A program made the position numbers and the translations under genes. 6,724 nucleotides of DNA from JALOAT01 sp050179875 (GTDB taxonomy: Bacteria; Pseudomonadota; Gammaproteobacteria; Thiohalomonadales; Thiohalomonadaceae): the NCBI GenBank assembly GCA_050179875.1, contig JBFXES010000164.1, positions 1-6,724 of the forward strand. Direction: 5' to 3'. Below, one piece after another: positions 1 to 6,724 of the stretch (the first letter of the stretch is position 1; every line of letters starts with the position of its first letter). A model generated the notes under the pieces. It was not told the DNA's origin. It did not search any database and worked only from the letters and a program-made list of their open reading frames with translations.

Positions 1-1179
1 GTGATGCTGGGTGCCTTCGTGGCCGACGCGTACGCGCGTGCGGGCACCGTGGTGCTGAGTCCGGGCATCGCCGCGGATACCCCCGCGGTGCCGGCGGCGC
101 GCGCCGCCGGCGTGCCCGTCATCGGCGACATCGAACTGTTCGCGCTCGCCGCCGACGCGCCGGTGGTGGCCATCACCGGCTCCAACGGCAAGAGCACCAC
201 CACCACGCTGGTGGGCGAGATGGCGAAACGCGCGGGCAAGGACGTGCGCGTGGGCGGCAATCTCGGCACGCCCGCGCTCGACCTGCTGGAAGGCGGGCGA
301 CCCGATCTCTATGTCCTGGAACTGTCCAGTTTCCAGCTGGAGACCACCTATACGCTGGATTGCGCCGCGGCCGTGGTGCTCAACCTCAGCGACGATCACC
401 TGGATCGTCATCACACCCTGCTGGAGTACGCCGCGGTGAAGCAGCGCGTGTTCCACGGCAACGGCGTGATGGTGGTGAACGCCGACGATGCCCTCAGCGT
501 GGCCATGGCGGACGCGCGCCGCCGGGTGGTGCGGTTCTCGCTGCCCGCGCCGCGCCAGGCCCGGGATTTCGGCGTGCGCGCCGTGAATGGCCGCGAGTAC
601 ATCGTGCACGGCGAGCAGGCGCTGATGCCCTGCGACGAAGTGCGCATCCCGGGGCGGCACAACCTCGCCAATGCGTTGGCCGCGCTCGCCCTGGGCGAGG
701 CGGTGGGCCTGCCCATGGACGCCATGCTCGCCACGCTGCGCGAGTTCCCGGGCCTCGCCCATCGCTGCGCCTTTGTCGCCGAGATCGACGGCGTGCGTTA
801 CTACAACGACTCCAAGGGCACCAACGTGGGCGCCACGCTGGCGGCCCTGGCGGGCATGCCGGGGACGAAGGTGGTGCTCATCGCGGGCGGCGAAGGCAAG
901 GGTCAGGACTTCAGGCCGCTGGCGCCCGCGGTTGCCGTGCGCGGCCGCACCGTCGTGCTCATCGGTCGCGACGCCGGCCTCATCGAACAGGCGCTCGCGG
1001 GCGCCGCGCCCGTGCTGCACGCGGGCAGCATGGAGGAGGCGGTGCGGTCGGCGAAGGCGAGCGCGCGTCCCGGCGACGTGGTGCTGCTGTCGCCGGCCTG
1101 TGCCAGCTTCGACATGTTCCGCAATTACGAACACCGCGGCGACGTCTTTTGCGCCGCGGTGCAGGGGCTCGCGTCGTGA
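1..1179 (+). CDS. murD: UDP-N-acetylmuramoyl-L-alanine--D-glutamate ligase (MurD), 5' end missing
   Basis: Cytoplasmic ATP-dependent ligase that adds D-glutamate to UDP-MurNAc-L-Ala, the second amino acid of the peptidoglycan stem. In window numbering the 392 residues show SPGIA (20-24), GDIELF (42-47), the ATP P-loop TGSNGKSTT (59-67), LELSSFQLE (106-114), DDHLDR (131-136), Lys147 at the place of the carbamylated lysine (E. coli K198), GRHN (218-221), NDSKGTN (269-275) and LSPACASFDMF (363-373). Aligned by eye with E. coli MurD (about 438 residues), the P-loop lysine is 64 here against 115 there, so roughly 50 N-terminal residues, including the first Rossmann glycine loop, lie upstream of the window. 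The GTG and ATG codons at bases 1-6 are therefore internal and not the start. The frame is intact to TGA at 1177-1179, which overlaps the ftsW start by 4 bases. Identification is secure; only the start is unknown. Confidence 0.97.
   Translation: MMLGAFVADAYARAGTVVLSPGIAADTPAVPAARAAGVPVIGDIELFALAADAPVVAITGSNGKSTTTTLVGEMAKRAGKDVRVGGNLGTPALDLLEGGRPDLYVLELSSFQLETTYTLDCAAAVVLNLSDDHLDRHHTLLEYAAVKQRVFHGNGVMVVNADDALSVAMADARRRVVRFSLPAPRQARDFGVRAVNGREYIVHGEQALMPCDEVRIPGRHNLANALAALALGEAVGLPMDAMLATLREFPGLAHRCAFVAEIDGVRYYNDSKGTNVGATLAALAGMPGTKVVLIAGGEGKGQDFRPLAPAVAVRGRTVVLIGRDAGLIEQALAGAAPVLHAGSMEEAVRSAKASARPGDVVLLSPACASFDMFRNYEHRGDVFCAAVQGLAS
1163..1167 (+). promoter_or_regulatory. Ribosome binding site of ftsW
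   Basis: AGGGG lies within the last codons of murD, 8 bases before the GTG at 1176. It supports the GTG as the ftsW start even though the frame stays open far upstream inside murD. Confidence 0.7.
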
Positions 1180-2345
1180 GCGCGGCATTCGTCAGCCACG
1201 CCGTCAACACGCGCCGACCGCCGGCGGCGTGGGACGGTCCCCTGCTGCTCGTGATCTTCGCGCTGGCGGGGCTCGGCCTGGTGATGGTGGGGTCGGCTTC
1301 CGTTTCCATCGCCGATCGTCATACGGGGGAGCCGTTCTATTTCCTCACGCGCCAGCTCATGACCCTGGGCGGCGGCATGGCGCTGGCGTTCGTCGCCCTG
1401 CGCATGCCCCTGGACGCGTGGGAGCGGCTGGGCATGCCCATGCTCGTCGCCGCCACCGTCCTGCTCGCATTGGTGCTGGTGCCCGGCCTCGGCCGCGCCG
1501 CGAACGGCAGCACGCGCTGGCTGGCGCTGGGGCCGCTCGGTTTCCAGGTTTCCGAATTCGCCAAGCTCGCTGCCGTGGTCTACGTGGCCGGTTACCTGGT
1601 GCGCCACGAGGAGGCGGTGCGCACCACCGTGGGCGGCTTCCTCAAGCCGCTGGCGGTGCTCGGTGTGATGGTGCTGTTGCTGCTGCTCGAACCCGACTTC
1701 GGCGCCACCGTGGTCATCCTGTCCACGGTGATGGGCATGCTGTTCCTGGGCGGCGTGCGGCTGTGGCTGTTCGGCCTCCTGGTGGCGTTCGCCGCGGGCG
1801 CCTTCGTGCTCCTGGCCGTGACCTCGCCCTACCGCATGGAGCGCCTCACCACGTTTACCAATCCCTGGGCCGATCCCTTCAACAGCGGCTATCAGCTCAC
1901 CCAGGCGCTCATCGCCTTCGGGCGCGGCGAATGGTTCGGCGTGGGCCTGGGCGGCAGCATCCAGAAGCTGTTCTACATGCCCGAGGCGCACACCGATTTC
2001 CTGTTCGCGGTCATGGCCGAGGAACTGGGACTCGCGGGCGTGGTGGCGGTGATCCTGCTGTTCGGTTTCCTTGCCTGGCGCGGCTTCGCCATCGGCCGGC
2101 GCGCATCCCGCGCGGGCCTCGCCTTCGGTGGTCACCTGGCCTTCGGCATCACCCTGTGGCTGGCCATCCAGGCCTTCGTGAACATGGGCGTGAACATGGG
2201 CGCGCTGCCCACCAAGGGGCTGACGCTGCCGCTCATGAGTTACGGGCGCTCCAGCATGCTGGTGGTGTGCGTCGCCGTCGCGCTGTTGCTGCGGGTGGAT
2301 CACGAAGTGCGCCGCCTCGAATTGGGTCACGGGGTGGTGCGATGA
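1176..2345 (+). CDS. ftsW: Septal peptidoglycan glycosyltransferase FtsW (SEDS family)
   Basis: Integral membrane SEDS protein that polymerises lipid II into septal glycan strands together with a class B penicillin-binding protein (FtsI). 389 residues from GTG 1176, close to the roughly 400 usual. Hydrophobic stretches near 22-45, 56-76, 86-104, 129-142, 156-192, 197-216, 278-300, 313-340 and 350-372 fit the usual ten-helix fold. Family signatures are GSTRWL (111-116), FQVSEFAKL (123-131), EPDFGATVV (172-180), YQLTQALIAFGRGEWFGVGLG (239-259), PEAHTDFLFA (269-278), ALPTKGLTLP (343-352) and MSYGRSS (354-360). Asp274 in the HTD motif matches the essential aspartate of SEDS enzymes (E. coli FtsW D297). 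Arg358 replaces the second glycine of the usual SYGGSS. The reading frame stays open upstream inside murD, but GTG 1176 is chosen because it has AGGGG 8 bases upstream, overlaps the murD stop, and gives a normal short cytoplasmic N terminus. Confidence 0.96.
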   Translation: MSAAFVSHAVNTRRPPAAWDGPLLLVIFALAGLGLVMVGSASVSIADRHTGEPFYFLTRQLMTLGGGMALAFVALRMPLDAWERLGMPMLVAATVLLALVLVPGLGRAANGSTRWLALGPLGFQVSEFAKLAAVVYVAGYLVRHEEAVRTTVGGFLKPLAVLGVMVLLLLLEPDFGATVVILSTVMGMLFLGGVRLWLFGLLVAFAAGAFVLLAVTSPYRMERLTTFTNPWADPFNSGYQLTQALIAFGRGEWFGVGLGGSIQKLFYMPEAHTDFLFAVMAEELGLAGVVAVILLFGFLAWRGFAIGRRASRAGLAFGGHLAFGITLWLAIQAFVNMGVNMGALPTKGLTLPLMSYGRSSMLVVCVAVALLLRVDHEVRRLELGHGVVR

Positions 2346-3433
2346 GTACGCGCATCCTGATCATGGCGGGCGGCACCGGCGGGCACGTGTTTCCCGCGCT
2401 GGCGGTGGCCCATGACCTGGTGGCGCGCGGCGTGGACGTGCACTGGCTCGGCACCCGCGCCGGGATGGAGGCGGAGCTGGTGACCAAGGCCGGTTTCCCG
2501 CTGGAATTCGTGGACGTGGCGGGGCTGCGCGGCAACGGCCTGCTGGGCTGGCTGGCGGCGCCGGTGCGTCTCACCCGGGCCCTGTGGCAATCGCTGCGCA
2601 TCCTGCGCCGCCTGCGTCCGCGCGCCGTGCTGGGCATGGGCGGTTTCGTTACCGGCCCCGGCGGCGTGGCCGCACGCCTGCTCGGCATTCCGTTGCTGGT
2701 GCACGAGCAGAACGCCATCGCCGGGCTCACCAACCGGCTGCTCGCGCGCATCGCCGACACGGTGATGGAGGCGTTCCCCGGCACCTTCGCGCAGGCGGTG
2801 CACACGGGCAACCCTGTGCGCCGCGAAATCGCCGCGCTGCCGGAACCCGCCGCACGTTATCAGGGCCGCGCGGATCGCCTGCGCCTGCTGGTCATCGGCG
2901 GCAGCCTGGGCGCCATGGCCCTCAACCAGACGGTGCCGAAGGCGCTGGCCTTGCTCGATCCCGCCATCCGCCCGCAGGTGAAGCACCAGACCGGGCAGCG
3001 CAATTTCGAGGCGGCGCGCCGCGAATACGGCAATGCAAAGGTGGACGCGGAACTGCTGCCCTTCATGGACGACATGGCGGCGGCCTATGCCTGGGCGGAT
3101 TTGGTCATCTGCCGTGCGGGTGCACTCACCGTGAGCGAACTGGCGGTCGCCGGCGTGCCGGCCCTGCTGGTGCCTTTCCCCTTCGCGGTGGACGATCACC
3201 AGACCCATAACGCGCAATTCCTGGTGCAGGCGCGCGCCGGTGTGTTGTTGCCCCAGGAATCCCTTACACCGGAGAATCTCGCCGAAGCCCTGCGCGATTT
3301 CTGCGCCGAGCCGGCGGACGGCCGTACCCGCCTGTGCGCCATGGCGCAAGCTGCGCGCAGCCTGGCCCGTCCTGACGCCACCCGCCAGGTGGCGGATCTC
3401 TGCCTGATCCACGCGACGGAGGCCACTGGATGA
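2342..3433 (+). CDS. murG: UDP-GlcNAc--undecaprenyl-PP-MurNAc-pentapeptide GlcNAc transferase (MurG)
   Basis: Peripheral inner-membrane GT-B glycosyltransferase (family GT28) that transfers GlcNAc from UDP-GlcNAc to lipid I, making lipid II at the cytoplasmic face. 363 residues (E. coli 355). Visible motifs: the first glycine-rich loop GGTGGHVFPAL (10-20) with His15, the second loop GMGGFVTGPGG (98-108), HEQNAIAGLTNR (121-132), the C-domain loop GGSLGAMALN (186-195) and the UDP-GlcNAc site from ICRAGALTVSE (256-266) to PFPFAVDDHQTHNA (278-291), with Glu266 as the expected ribose-contacting glutamate. The hydrophobic and basic stretch around 64-95 matches the usual membrane-contact region. ATG 2342 places the first loop at residue 10, as in the family; no other in-frame start lies in the 15 bases before it. 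The upstream sequence has only a weak G-rich ribosome site, so entry probably depends on ftsW translation. Confidence 0.97.
   Translation: MSTRILIMAGGTGGHVFPALAVAHDLVARGVDVHWLGTRAGMEAELVTKAGFPLEFVDVAGLRGNGLLGWLAAPVRLTRALWQSLRILRRLRPRAVLGMGGFVTGPGGVAARLLGIPLLVHEQNAIAGLTNRLLARIADTVMEAFPGTFAQAVHTGNPVRREIAALPEPAARYQGRADRLRLLVIGGSLGAMALNQTVPKALALLDPAIRPQVKHQTGQRNFEAARREYGNAKVDAELLPFMDDMAAAYAWADLVICRAGALTVSELAVAGVPALLVPFPFAVDDHQTHNAQFLVQARAGVLLPQESLTPENLAEALRDFCAEPADGRTRLCAMAQAARSLARPDATRQVADLCLIHATEATG
3418..3422 (+). promoter_or_regulatory. Ribosome binding site of murC
   Basis: GGAGG in the end of murG, 7 bases before ATG 3430. This decides for the ATG in the overlap over the in-frame ATG eleven codons later. 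Confidence 0.8.
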
Positions 3434-4863
3434 ACAGCAAGCGTTCGTCAGACAAGAATCCCATGCGCCGCATCCGGTGCATCCACATGGTCGGCGTTGG
3501 CGGCGCGGGCATGGGCGGTATCGCCGAGGTGCTGATCAATCTCGGTTATCACCTCACGGGCTCCGATTTGCGCGAGAACGCCGTGACGCGCAGGCTGCGC
3601 GACATGGGTGCGCGCATCGCCATCGGCCATGCTGCGGAGAACATCGCGGGTTGCGACGTGGTGGTGATCTCCTCCGCGGTGCATGACGACAATCCCGAGG
3701 TGCAGGCGGCGCACGCACAGCACATCCCGGTGGTGCCGCGCGCCGAGATGCTCGCCGAGCTGATGCGTTTCCGCTACGGCATCGCCGTGGCGGGCACCCA
3801 CGGCAAGACCACCACCACCAGCCTGGTGGCCAGCCTCATGGCCGAAGGCGGTCTGGATCCCACCTTCGTCATCGGCGGCAAGCTCAACAGTGCCGGCACC
3901 CACGCGCGCCTGGGTGAAAGCCGCTACCTGGTCGCAGAGGCCGATGAGAGCGACGCCTCGTTCCTGTATCTCCTGCCCATGATCGCCATCGTCACCAATA
4001 TCGATGCCGATCACATGACTACCTATGAAGGCGACTTCACGCGCCTGCGCCAGACCTTCGCCGAGTTCCTGCACCACCTGCCGTTCTACGGGCTCGCCGT
4101 GCTGTGCCTCGAAGACCCGGTGATCCGCGCCATGGTGCCCGAGGTGGCGCGTCCCGTGCTCACCTACGGCTTCGATGAGCAAGCCGACGTGCGGGCGGTG
4201 GACGTGCGCCAGGAGGGCCTGCGCAATCACTTCACCGTGCTGCGCCCCGAGCAGGCGCCGCTGGCCGTCACGCTCAATCTGCCCGGCCGCCACAACGTGC
4301 TGAATGCGCTTGCCGCCATCACGGTGGCGACCGAGGTGGGCGTGGACGACGCCGCCATCCAGCGCGGACTGGAGACCTTCCAGGGCATCGGCCGCCGTTT
4401 CCAGATTTACGGCGACATCGTCACGCGCCAGGGGCGTATCACCCTGGTGGACGACTACGGTCATCATCCGCGCGAGGTGGCTGCCACGCTGCAGGCGGCG
4501 CGCGCCGCCTGGCCCGGGCGCCGCCTGGTGCTGGCCTTCCAGCCCCATCGCTACACGCGCACGCGCGACCTTTTCGAGGACTTTTCCGAGGTGCTGTCCT
4601 CGGTGGACGCGCTGCTGCTGCTCGAGGTCTATGCCGCAGGTGAGAAGCCCATCACCGGCGCCGACAGCCGCACGCTGTGTCGCGCCATCCGCGCGCGCGG
4701 CCAGGTGGACCCGGTGTTCGTGGCCACCGCTGCGGATCTCGACAGCACCCTGCTCGGCGTCATTCGCGAAGGCGATCTGGTGATCACCATGGGCGCCGGT
4801 GACATCGGTTACGCCGCGCCGCGCCTGGTGGAGACGCTCGCATTCCCGGAGGATGCCGCATGA
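3430..4863 (+). CDS. murC: UDP-N-acetylmuramate--L-alanine ligase (MurC)
   Basis: Cytoplasmic ATP-dependent ligase that joins L-alanine to UDP-MurNAc, opening stem-peptide synthesis; its product feeds MurD. 477 residues (E. coli 491). In order: UDP-binding Rossmann loop VGVGGAGMGG (21-30) and GSDL (44-47), SSAV (81-84), ATP P-loop GTHGKTTTT (122-130), AEADESDASFL (169-179), TNIDADHM (189-196), PGRHNVLNALAA (285-296), GRRFQIYG (321-328), DDYGHHPRE (341-349), FQPHRYTRT (370-378) and GAGDIG (455-460). GTHGKT, in place of MurD's GSNGKS, and the DDYGHHP motif separate MurC from the other Mur ligases. ATG 3430 has GGAGG 7 bases upstream and lies in an ATGA overlap with murG. Met12 is a possible shorter start, but without a comparable ribosome site. 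No missing key residue was noticed. Confidence 0.98.
   Translation: MNSKRSSDKNPMRRIRCIHMVGVGGAGMGGIAEVLINLGYHLTGSDLRENAVTRRLRDMGARIAIGHAAENIAGCDVVVISSAVHDDNPEVQAAHAQHIPVVPRAEMLAELMRFRYGIAVAGTHGKTTTTSLVASLMAEGGLDPTFVIGGKLNSAGTHARLGESRYLVAEADESDASFLYLLPMIAIVTNIDADHMTTYEGDFTRLRQTFAEFLHHLPFYGLAVLCLEDPVIRAMVPEVARPVLTYGFDEQADVRAVDVRQEGLRNHFTVLRPEQAPLAVTLNLPGRHNVLNALAAITVATEVGVDDAAIQRGLETFQGIGRRFQIYGDIVTRQGRITLVDDYGHHPREVAATLQAARAAWPGRRLVLAFQPHRYTRTRDLFEDFSEVLSSVDALLLLEVYAAGEKPITGADSRTLCRAIRARGQVDPVFVATAADLDSTLLGVIREGDLVITMGAGDIGYAAPRLVETLAFPEDAA
4848..4852 (+). promoter_or_regulatory. Ribosome binding site of murB
   Basis: GGAGG in the last codons of murC, 7 bases before ATG 4860, the same core and spacing as at murC. 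Confidence 0.8.
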
Positions 4864-5774
4864 ACGCCGTGGCCGCGCATCCCGCCTCGCTGCGCGGCAC
4901 GCTGCTGCGCGACGAGCCCATGGCGCGCCATACCACCTGGCGTGTCGGGGGGCCGGCCGATCGTTTCTACATGCCGGCGGACGCGGACGACCTGGCCGCC
5001 TTCCTGCGCGGCCTGCCCGTGGACGAGCCGCTGTTCTGGCTCGGGCTCGGCAGCAACCTGCTGGTGCGCGACGGCGGCATCCGCGGCACGGTCATCGCCA
5101 CCGCCAAGTCCCTGGGCGCGCTGGTGCGCGTGGATGCCACGCACGTGCGCGTGGAGGCGGGCGTGCCCTGCGCCATCCTGGCGCGCTTCTGCGCGCGCGA
5201 AGGGCTCGCCGGCGCCGAATTCCTGGTGGGCATACCCGGGACCTTCGGCGGCGCGCTGGCCATGAACGCCGGCTGTTTCGGCGGCGAGACCTGGGCGCTG
5301 GTGGAAGAGGTCGAAACCATGGATCGCGCCGGATGCAGATACGTGCGTCGGCCTGACGAATTCGAAGTGGGTTACCGCCACGTGCGCGGCCCGGCGGGCG
5401 AGTGGTTCATCGCCGCCACCCTGCGGCTCACGCCGGGCGACGCCGACGAACTGGCCGCACGCATGCGCGGCTGGCTCGAAAAGCGCAGCGCCTCGCAGCC
5501 CACGCAGCAGGCCAATGCGGGGTCGGTGTTTCGCAACCCGCCCGGCGATTTCGCCGGCCGGCTGATTGAGGCGAGCGGATTGAAGGGCTTCTGTATCGGA
5601 GGCGCGTGCGTCTCGGAGAAGCACGCGAATTTCATCGTCAACACGGGTGCGGCGACGGCCGCGGACATCGAAGCGCTCATCCAGCACGTGGCCGAGCGCG
5701 TCGAGGCACAGCACGGCATCCGGCTCGAGACCGAGGTGAGGGTGGTCGGTGAACCACTCCAGCGAAGGACATGA
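4860..5774 (+). CDS. murB: UDP-N-acetylenolpyruvoylglucosamine reductase (MurB), type II
   Basis: Cytoplasmic FAD- and NADPH-dependent reductase that converts UDP-GlcNAc-enolpyruvate to UDP-MurNAc, the substrate of MurC encoded just upstream. 304 residues. Motifs: HTTWRVGGPAD (24-34) and GLGSNLLVRDGG (62-73) of the FAD domain, GIPGTFGGALAMNAG (124-138), GYR (171-173) with the conserved Arg173, GSVFRNPPGDFAGRLIE (221-237) with Ser222 as the expected proton donor, LKGFCIGGACVSEKHANFIV (241-260), and ETEVRVVGE (290-298) with Glu292 as the expected acid. The short length and the LKG..IGGA.VSEKHANF block fit type II MurB (Staphylococcus and Bacillus kind), which lacks the extra Tyr-loop region of E. 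coli MurB (342 residues). ATG 4860 has GGAGG 7 bases upstream and overlaps the murC stop. All three catalytic residues are present, so an active enzyme is expected. Confidence 0.97.
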   Translation: MNAVAAHPASLRGTLLRDEPMARHTTWRVGGPADRFYMPADADDLAAFLRGLPVDEPLFWLGLGSNLLVRDGGIRGTVIATAKSLGALVRVDATHVRVEAGVPCAILARFCAREGLAGAEFLVGIPGTFGGALAMNAGCFGGETWALVEEVETMDRAGCRYVRRPDEFEVGYRHVRGPAGEWFIAATLRLTPGDADELAARMRGWLEKRSASQPTQQANAGSVFRNPPGDFAGRLIEASGLKGFCIGGACVSEKHANFIVNTGAATAADIEALIQHVAERVEAQHGIRLETEVRVVGEPLQRRT

Positions 5775-6706
5775 TTCAGGCAATCACGGCAGCGGATTTC
5801 GGAAAGGTGGCGGTGCTCATGGGCGGCACCTCGGCCGAGCGCGAGGTTTCGCTCAAGAGCGGCAATGCCGTGCTCGCGGCCCTGAGGCGCCGCGGCGTGG
5901 ATGCGCACGGCATCGATGCCGGCGCCGGCGTGCTCGGCACGCTCGAACGCGGCGGCTTCCAGCGCGTGTTCATCGCCCTGCACGGGCGCGGCGGCGAGGA
6001 CGGCGTCATGCAAGGCGCCCTGGAGGCGCTCGGCCTGCCCTACACGGGCAGCGGCGTGCTCGCGTCCTCCCTCGGCATGGACAAGTGGCGCACCAAGCTG
6101 GTGTGGCAGGCCGCCGGTTTGCCGGTGCCCGACTATGCGCTGCTCGACGCCGACAGCGATTTCGATGCAGTGGAACGCCGCCTGGGCCTGCCGCTGTTCG
6201 TGAAGCCGGTGCACGAGGGGTCGAGCGTGGGCGTCATCAAGGTGAAGGGCGCGGGCCAGTTGCGCGAGGCCTGGCGCGAATCCTCGCGTTTCGATCGCCT
6301 GGTGCTGGCGGAGCGCTTCGTGAGCGGAGGGGAGTACACGGTGGCGATCCTCGACGGTCAGGCGCTGCCGGTGATCAAGATCGAACCGGCGAACGAATTC
6401 TACGACTACGACGCCAAGTATTTCCGCGACGACACCCGCTACCTGTGCCCTTGCGGTCTGCCGCCGGAGCGCGAACGCGAGATGCAGCAACTGGCGCTGC
6501 GCGGCTTCGACGTGCTCGGTTGCAGGGGCTGGGCGCGCATCGACTTCCTGGTGGATGCCGACGGCACCCAGTACCTGCTCGAAGCCAACACCGTGCCGGG
6601 CATGACCGATCACAGCCTCGTGCCCATGGCCGCGCGCGCGGCCGGCAACGACTTCGACGAACTGGTGTGGCGCATCCTGGCCGCCACGCTGGAGGCGCGC
6701 GCATGA
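5771..6706 (+). CDS. ddlB: D-alanine--D-alanine ligase (Ddl, DdlB-like)
   Basis: ATP-grasp ligase of the cytoplasm that makes D-Ala-D-Ala for addition by MurF. 311 residues (E. coli DdlB 306). Motifs: VLMGGTSAEREVSL (15-28) with Glu23, IALHGRGGEDG (68-78), GLPYTGSG (88-95), KPVHEGSSVG (145-154) with Ser151, FYDYDAKY (210-217) with Tyr217, RIDF (256-259), LEANTVPGMT (270-279) and HSLVPMAA (281-288). Glu23, Ser151 and Tyr217 correspond to E. coli Glu15, Ser150 and Tyr216. The tyrosine on the omega loop marks ordinary D-Ala-D-Ala specificity, not the D-lactate type of vancomycin-resistance ligases. Asp258, Glu271 and Asn273 are the expected metal ligands. ATG 5771 is the first possible start, since an in-frame TGA lies at 5750-5752. 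The lead of about ten residues before the first glycine loop recalls Pseudomonas DdlB. The name ddlB rests on position in the cluster. Confidence 0.96.
   Translation: MIQAITAADFGKVAVLMGGTSAEREVSLKSGNAVLAALRRRGVDAHGIDAGAGVLGTLERGGFQRVFIALHGRGGEDGVMQGALEALGLPYTGSGVLASSLGMDKWRTKLVWQAAGLPVPDYALLDADSDFDAVERRLGLPLFVKPVHEGSSVGVIKVKGAGQLREAWRESSRFDRLVLAERFVSGGEYTVAILDGQALPVIKIEPANEFYDYDAKYFRDDTRYLCPCGLPPEREREMQQLALRGFDVLGCRGWARIDFLVDADGTQYLLEANTVPGMTDHSLVPMAARAAGNDFDELVWRILAATLEARA
6691..6695 (+). promoter_or_regulatory. Ribosome binding site of the gene after ddl (ftsQ)
   Basis: GGAGG in the last codons of ddl, 7 bases before ATG 6703. It shows that a translated gene begins at 6703 although only 22 bases of it are in the window. 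Confidence 0.75.
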
Positions 6707-6724
6707 GACGCCAGGCGCGGGCAC
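6703..6724 (+). CDS. ftsQ: Probable start of ftsQ (cell division protein), cut by window end
   Basis: Only seven codons are present (Met-Arg-Arg-Gln-Ala-Arg-Ala), so the protein itself cannot be recognised. The call rests on three things: a GGAGG 7 bases before the ATG, the same ATGA stop/start overlap used at the other junctions, and the standard gene order in which ftsQ follows ddl in proteobacterial dcw clusters. The basic first residues suit the short cytoplasmic N terminus of FtsQ, a single-pass membrane protein that joins FtsB and FtsL in the divisome. Another gene here is possible but less likely. Confidence 0.72.

Noticed and set aside
1..6. GTG-ATG at the window edge as the murD start
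   Set aside because: Starting there would remove the whole first glycine-rich loop of the UDP-binding domain; alignment from memory places it near residue 50 of a normal MurD.
2178..2201. Perfect 12-base tandem repeat (GTGAACATGGGC twice) in ftsW, encoding VNMG twice
   Set aside because: The FtsW family normally reads close to VNxGVNxG just before LPTKG, so the repeat follows from a conserved protein motif and similar codon choice, not a recent duplication.
360..2341. Upstream open extensions of the ftsW frame (from 360) and the murG frame (from 671), which might suggest fusions or much longer proteins
   Set aside because: The extensions run through murD and ftsW in other frames, are Arg/Ala/Gly-rich without motifs, and the family N termini begin at 1176 and 2342.
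6401..6421. Ddl checked as a possible vancomycin-resistance type D-Ala-D-Lac ligase
   Set aside because: Tyr217 on the omega loop, with Glu23 and Ser151, is the D-Ala-D-Ala ligase triad; the resistance-type residues are absent.
6391..6424. Relatively A+T-rich patch in ddl, considered as an internal promoter for ftsQ because E. coli has ftsQ promoters within ddlB
   Set aside because: The patch encodes the conserved EFYDYDAKYF motif, which forces A+T-rich codons, and I could not pair convincing -35 and -10 elements. A real promoter cannot be excluded without transcript mapping.
1125..6724. Long antisense open frames (1125-2330, 2327-3412, 3448-4548, 4809-5783, 5372-6724), some over 400 codons
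   Set aside because: They lie opposite intact, well-recognised genes. Their translations are rich in His, Gln, Gly, Arg and Ala with no recognisable motif, as expected for the reverse of G+C-rich coding DNA with few stops.

Overview
This window is an uninterrupted piece of a bacterial division and cell wall (dcw) cluster, all on the + strand: 3' part of murD, then complete ftsW, murG, murC, murB and ddl, then the first seven codons of a gene that by position should be ftsQ. Every family was assigned by reading conserved motifs in the translations; no database search was run. I see no mobile element, RNA gene, CRISPR array, terminator or intergenic space of any length.

Organism: the DNA is G+C-rich (about two thirds by eye) with strong G/C preference at third codon positions. 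The gene order murD-ftsW-murG-murC-(murB)-ddl-ftsQ is proteobacterial. Details of MurD, MurC and Ddl resemble Gammaproteobacteria such as Pseudomonas, as I remember those sequences. The compact 304-residue MurB is of the type II kind and lies inside the cluster, unlike E. coli, whose MurB is longer and encoded elsewhere. A gammaproteobacterium outside the enterics is the best guess, but a betaproteobacterium is not excluded.

Layout: murD (1-1179, 5' end outside the window), ftsW (1176-2345), murG (2342-3433), murC (3430-4863), murB (4860-5774), ddl (5771-6706), ftsQ start (6703 to the edge). All six junctions are 4-base stop/start overlaps (one GTGA, five ATGA), so the region is almost certainly one transcript with coupled translation.

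How the genes work together: MurB makes UDP-MurNAc, MurC adds L-Ala and MurD adds D-Glu. Ddl makes the D-Ala-D-Ala used by MurF (not in the window). MurG converts lipid I to lipid II at the inner face of the membrane. FtsW polymerises lipid II at the septum, and FtsQ belongs to the divisome complex that controls septal synthesis. The window is therefore core housekeeping DNA. I found no evidence of an undescribed system; the points worth a second look are small: the unbroken chain of 4-base overlaps, type II murB inside the cluster, a Gly-to-Arg change in a conserved FtsW motif, and uneven ribosome-binding-site quality between junctions.
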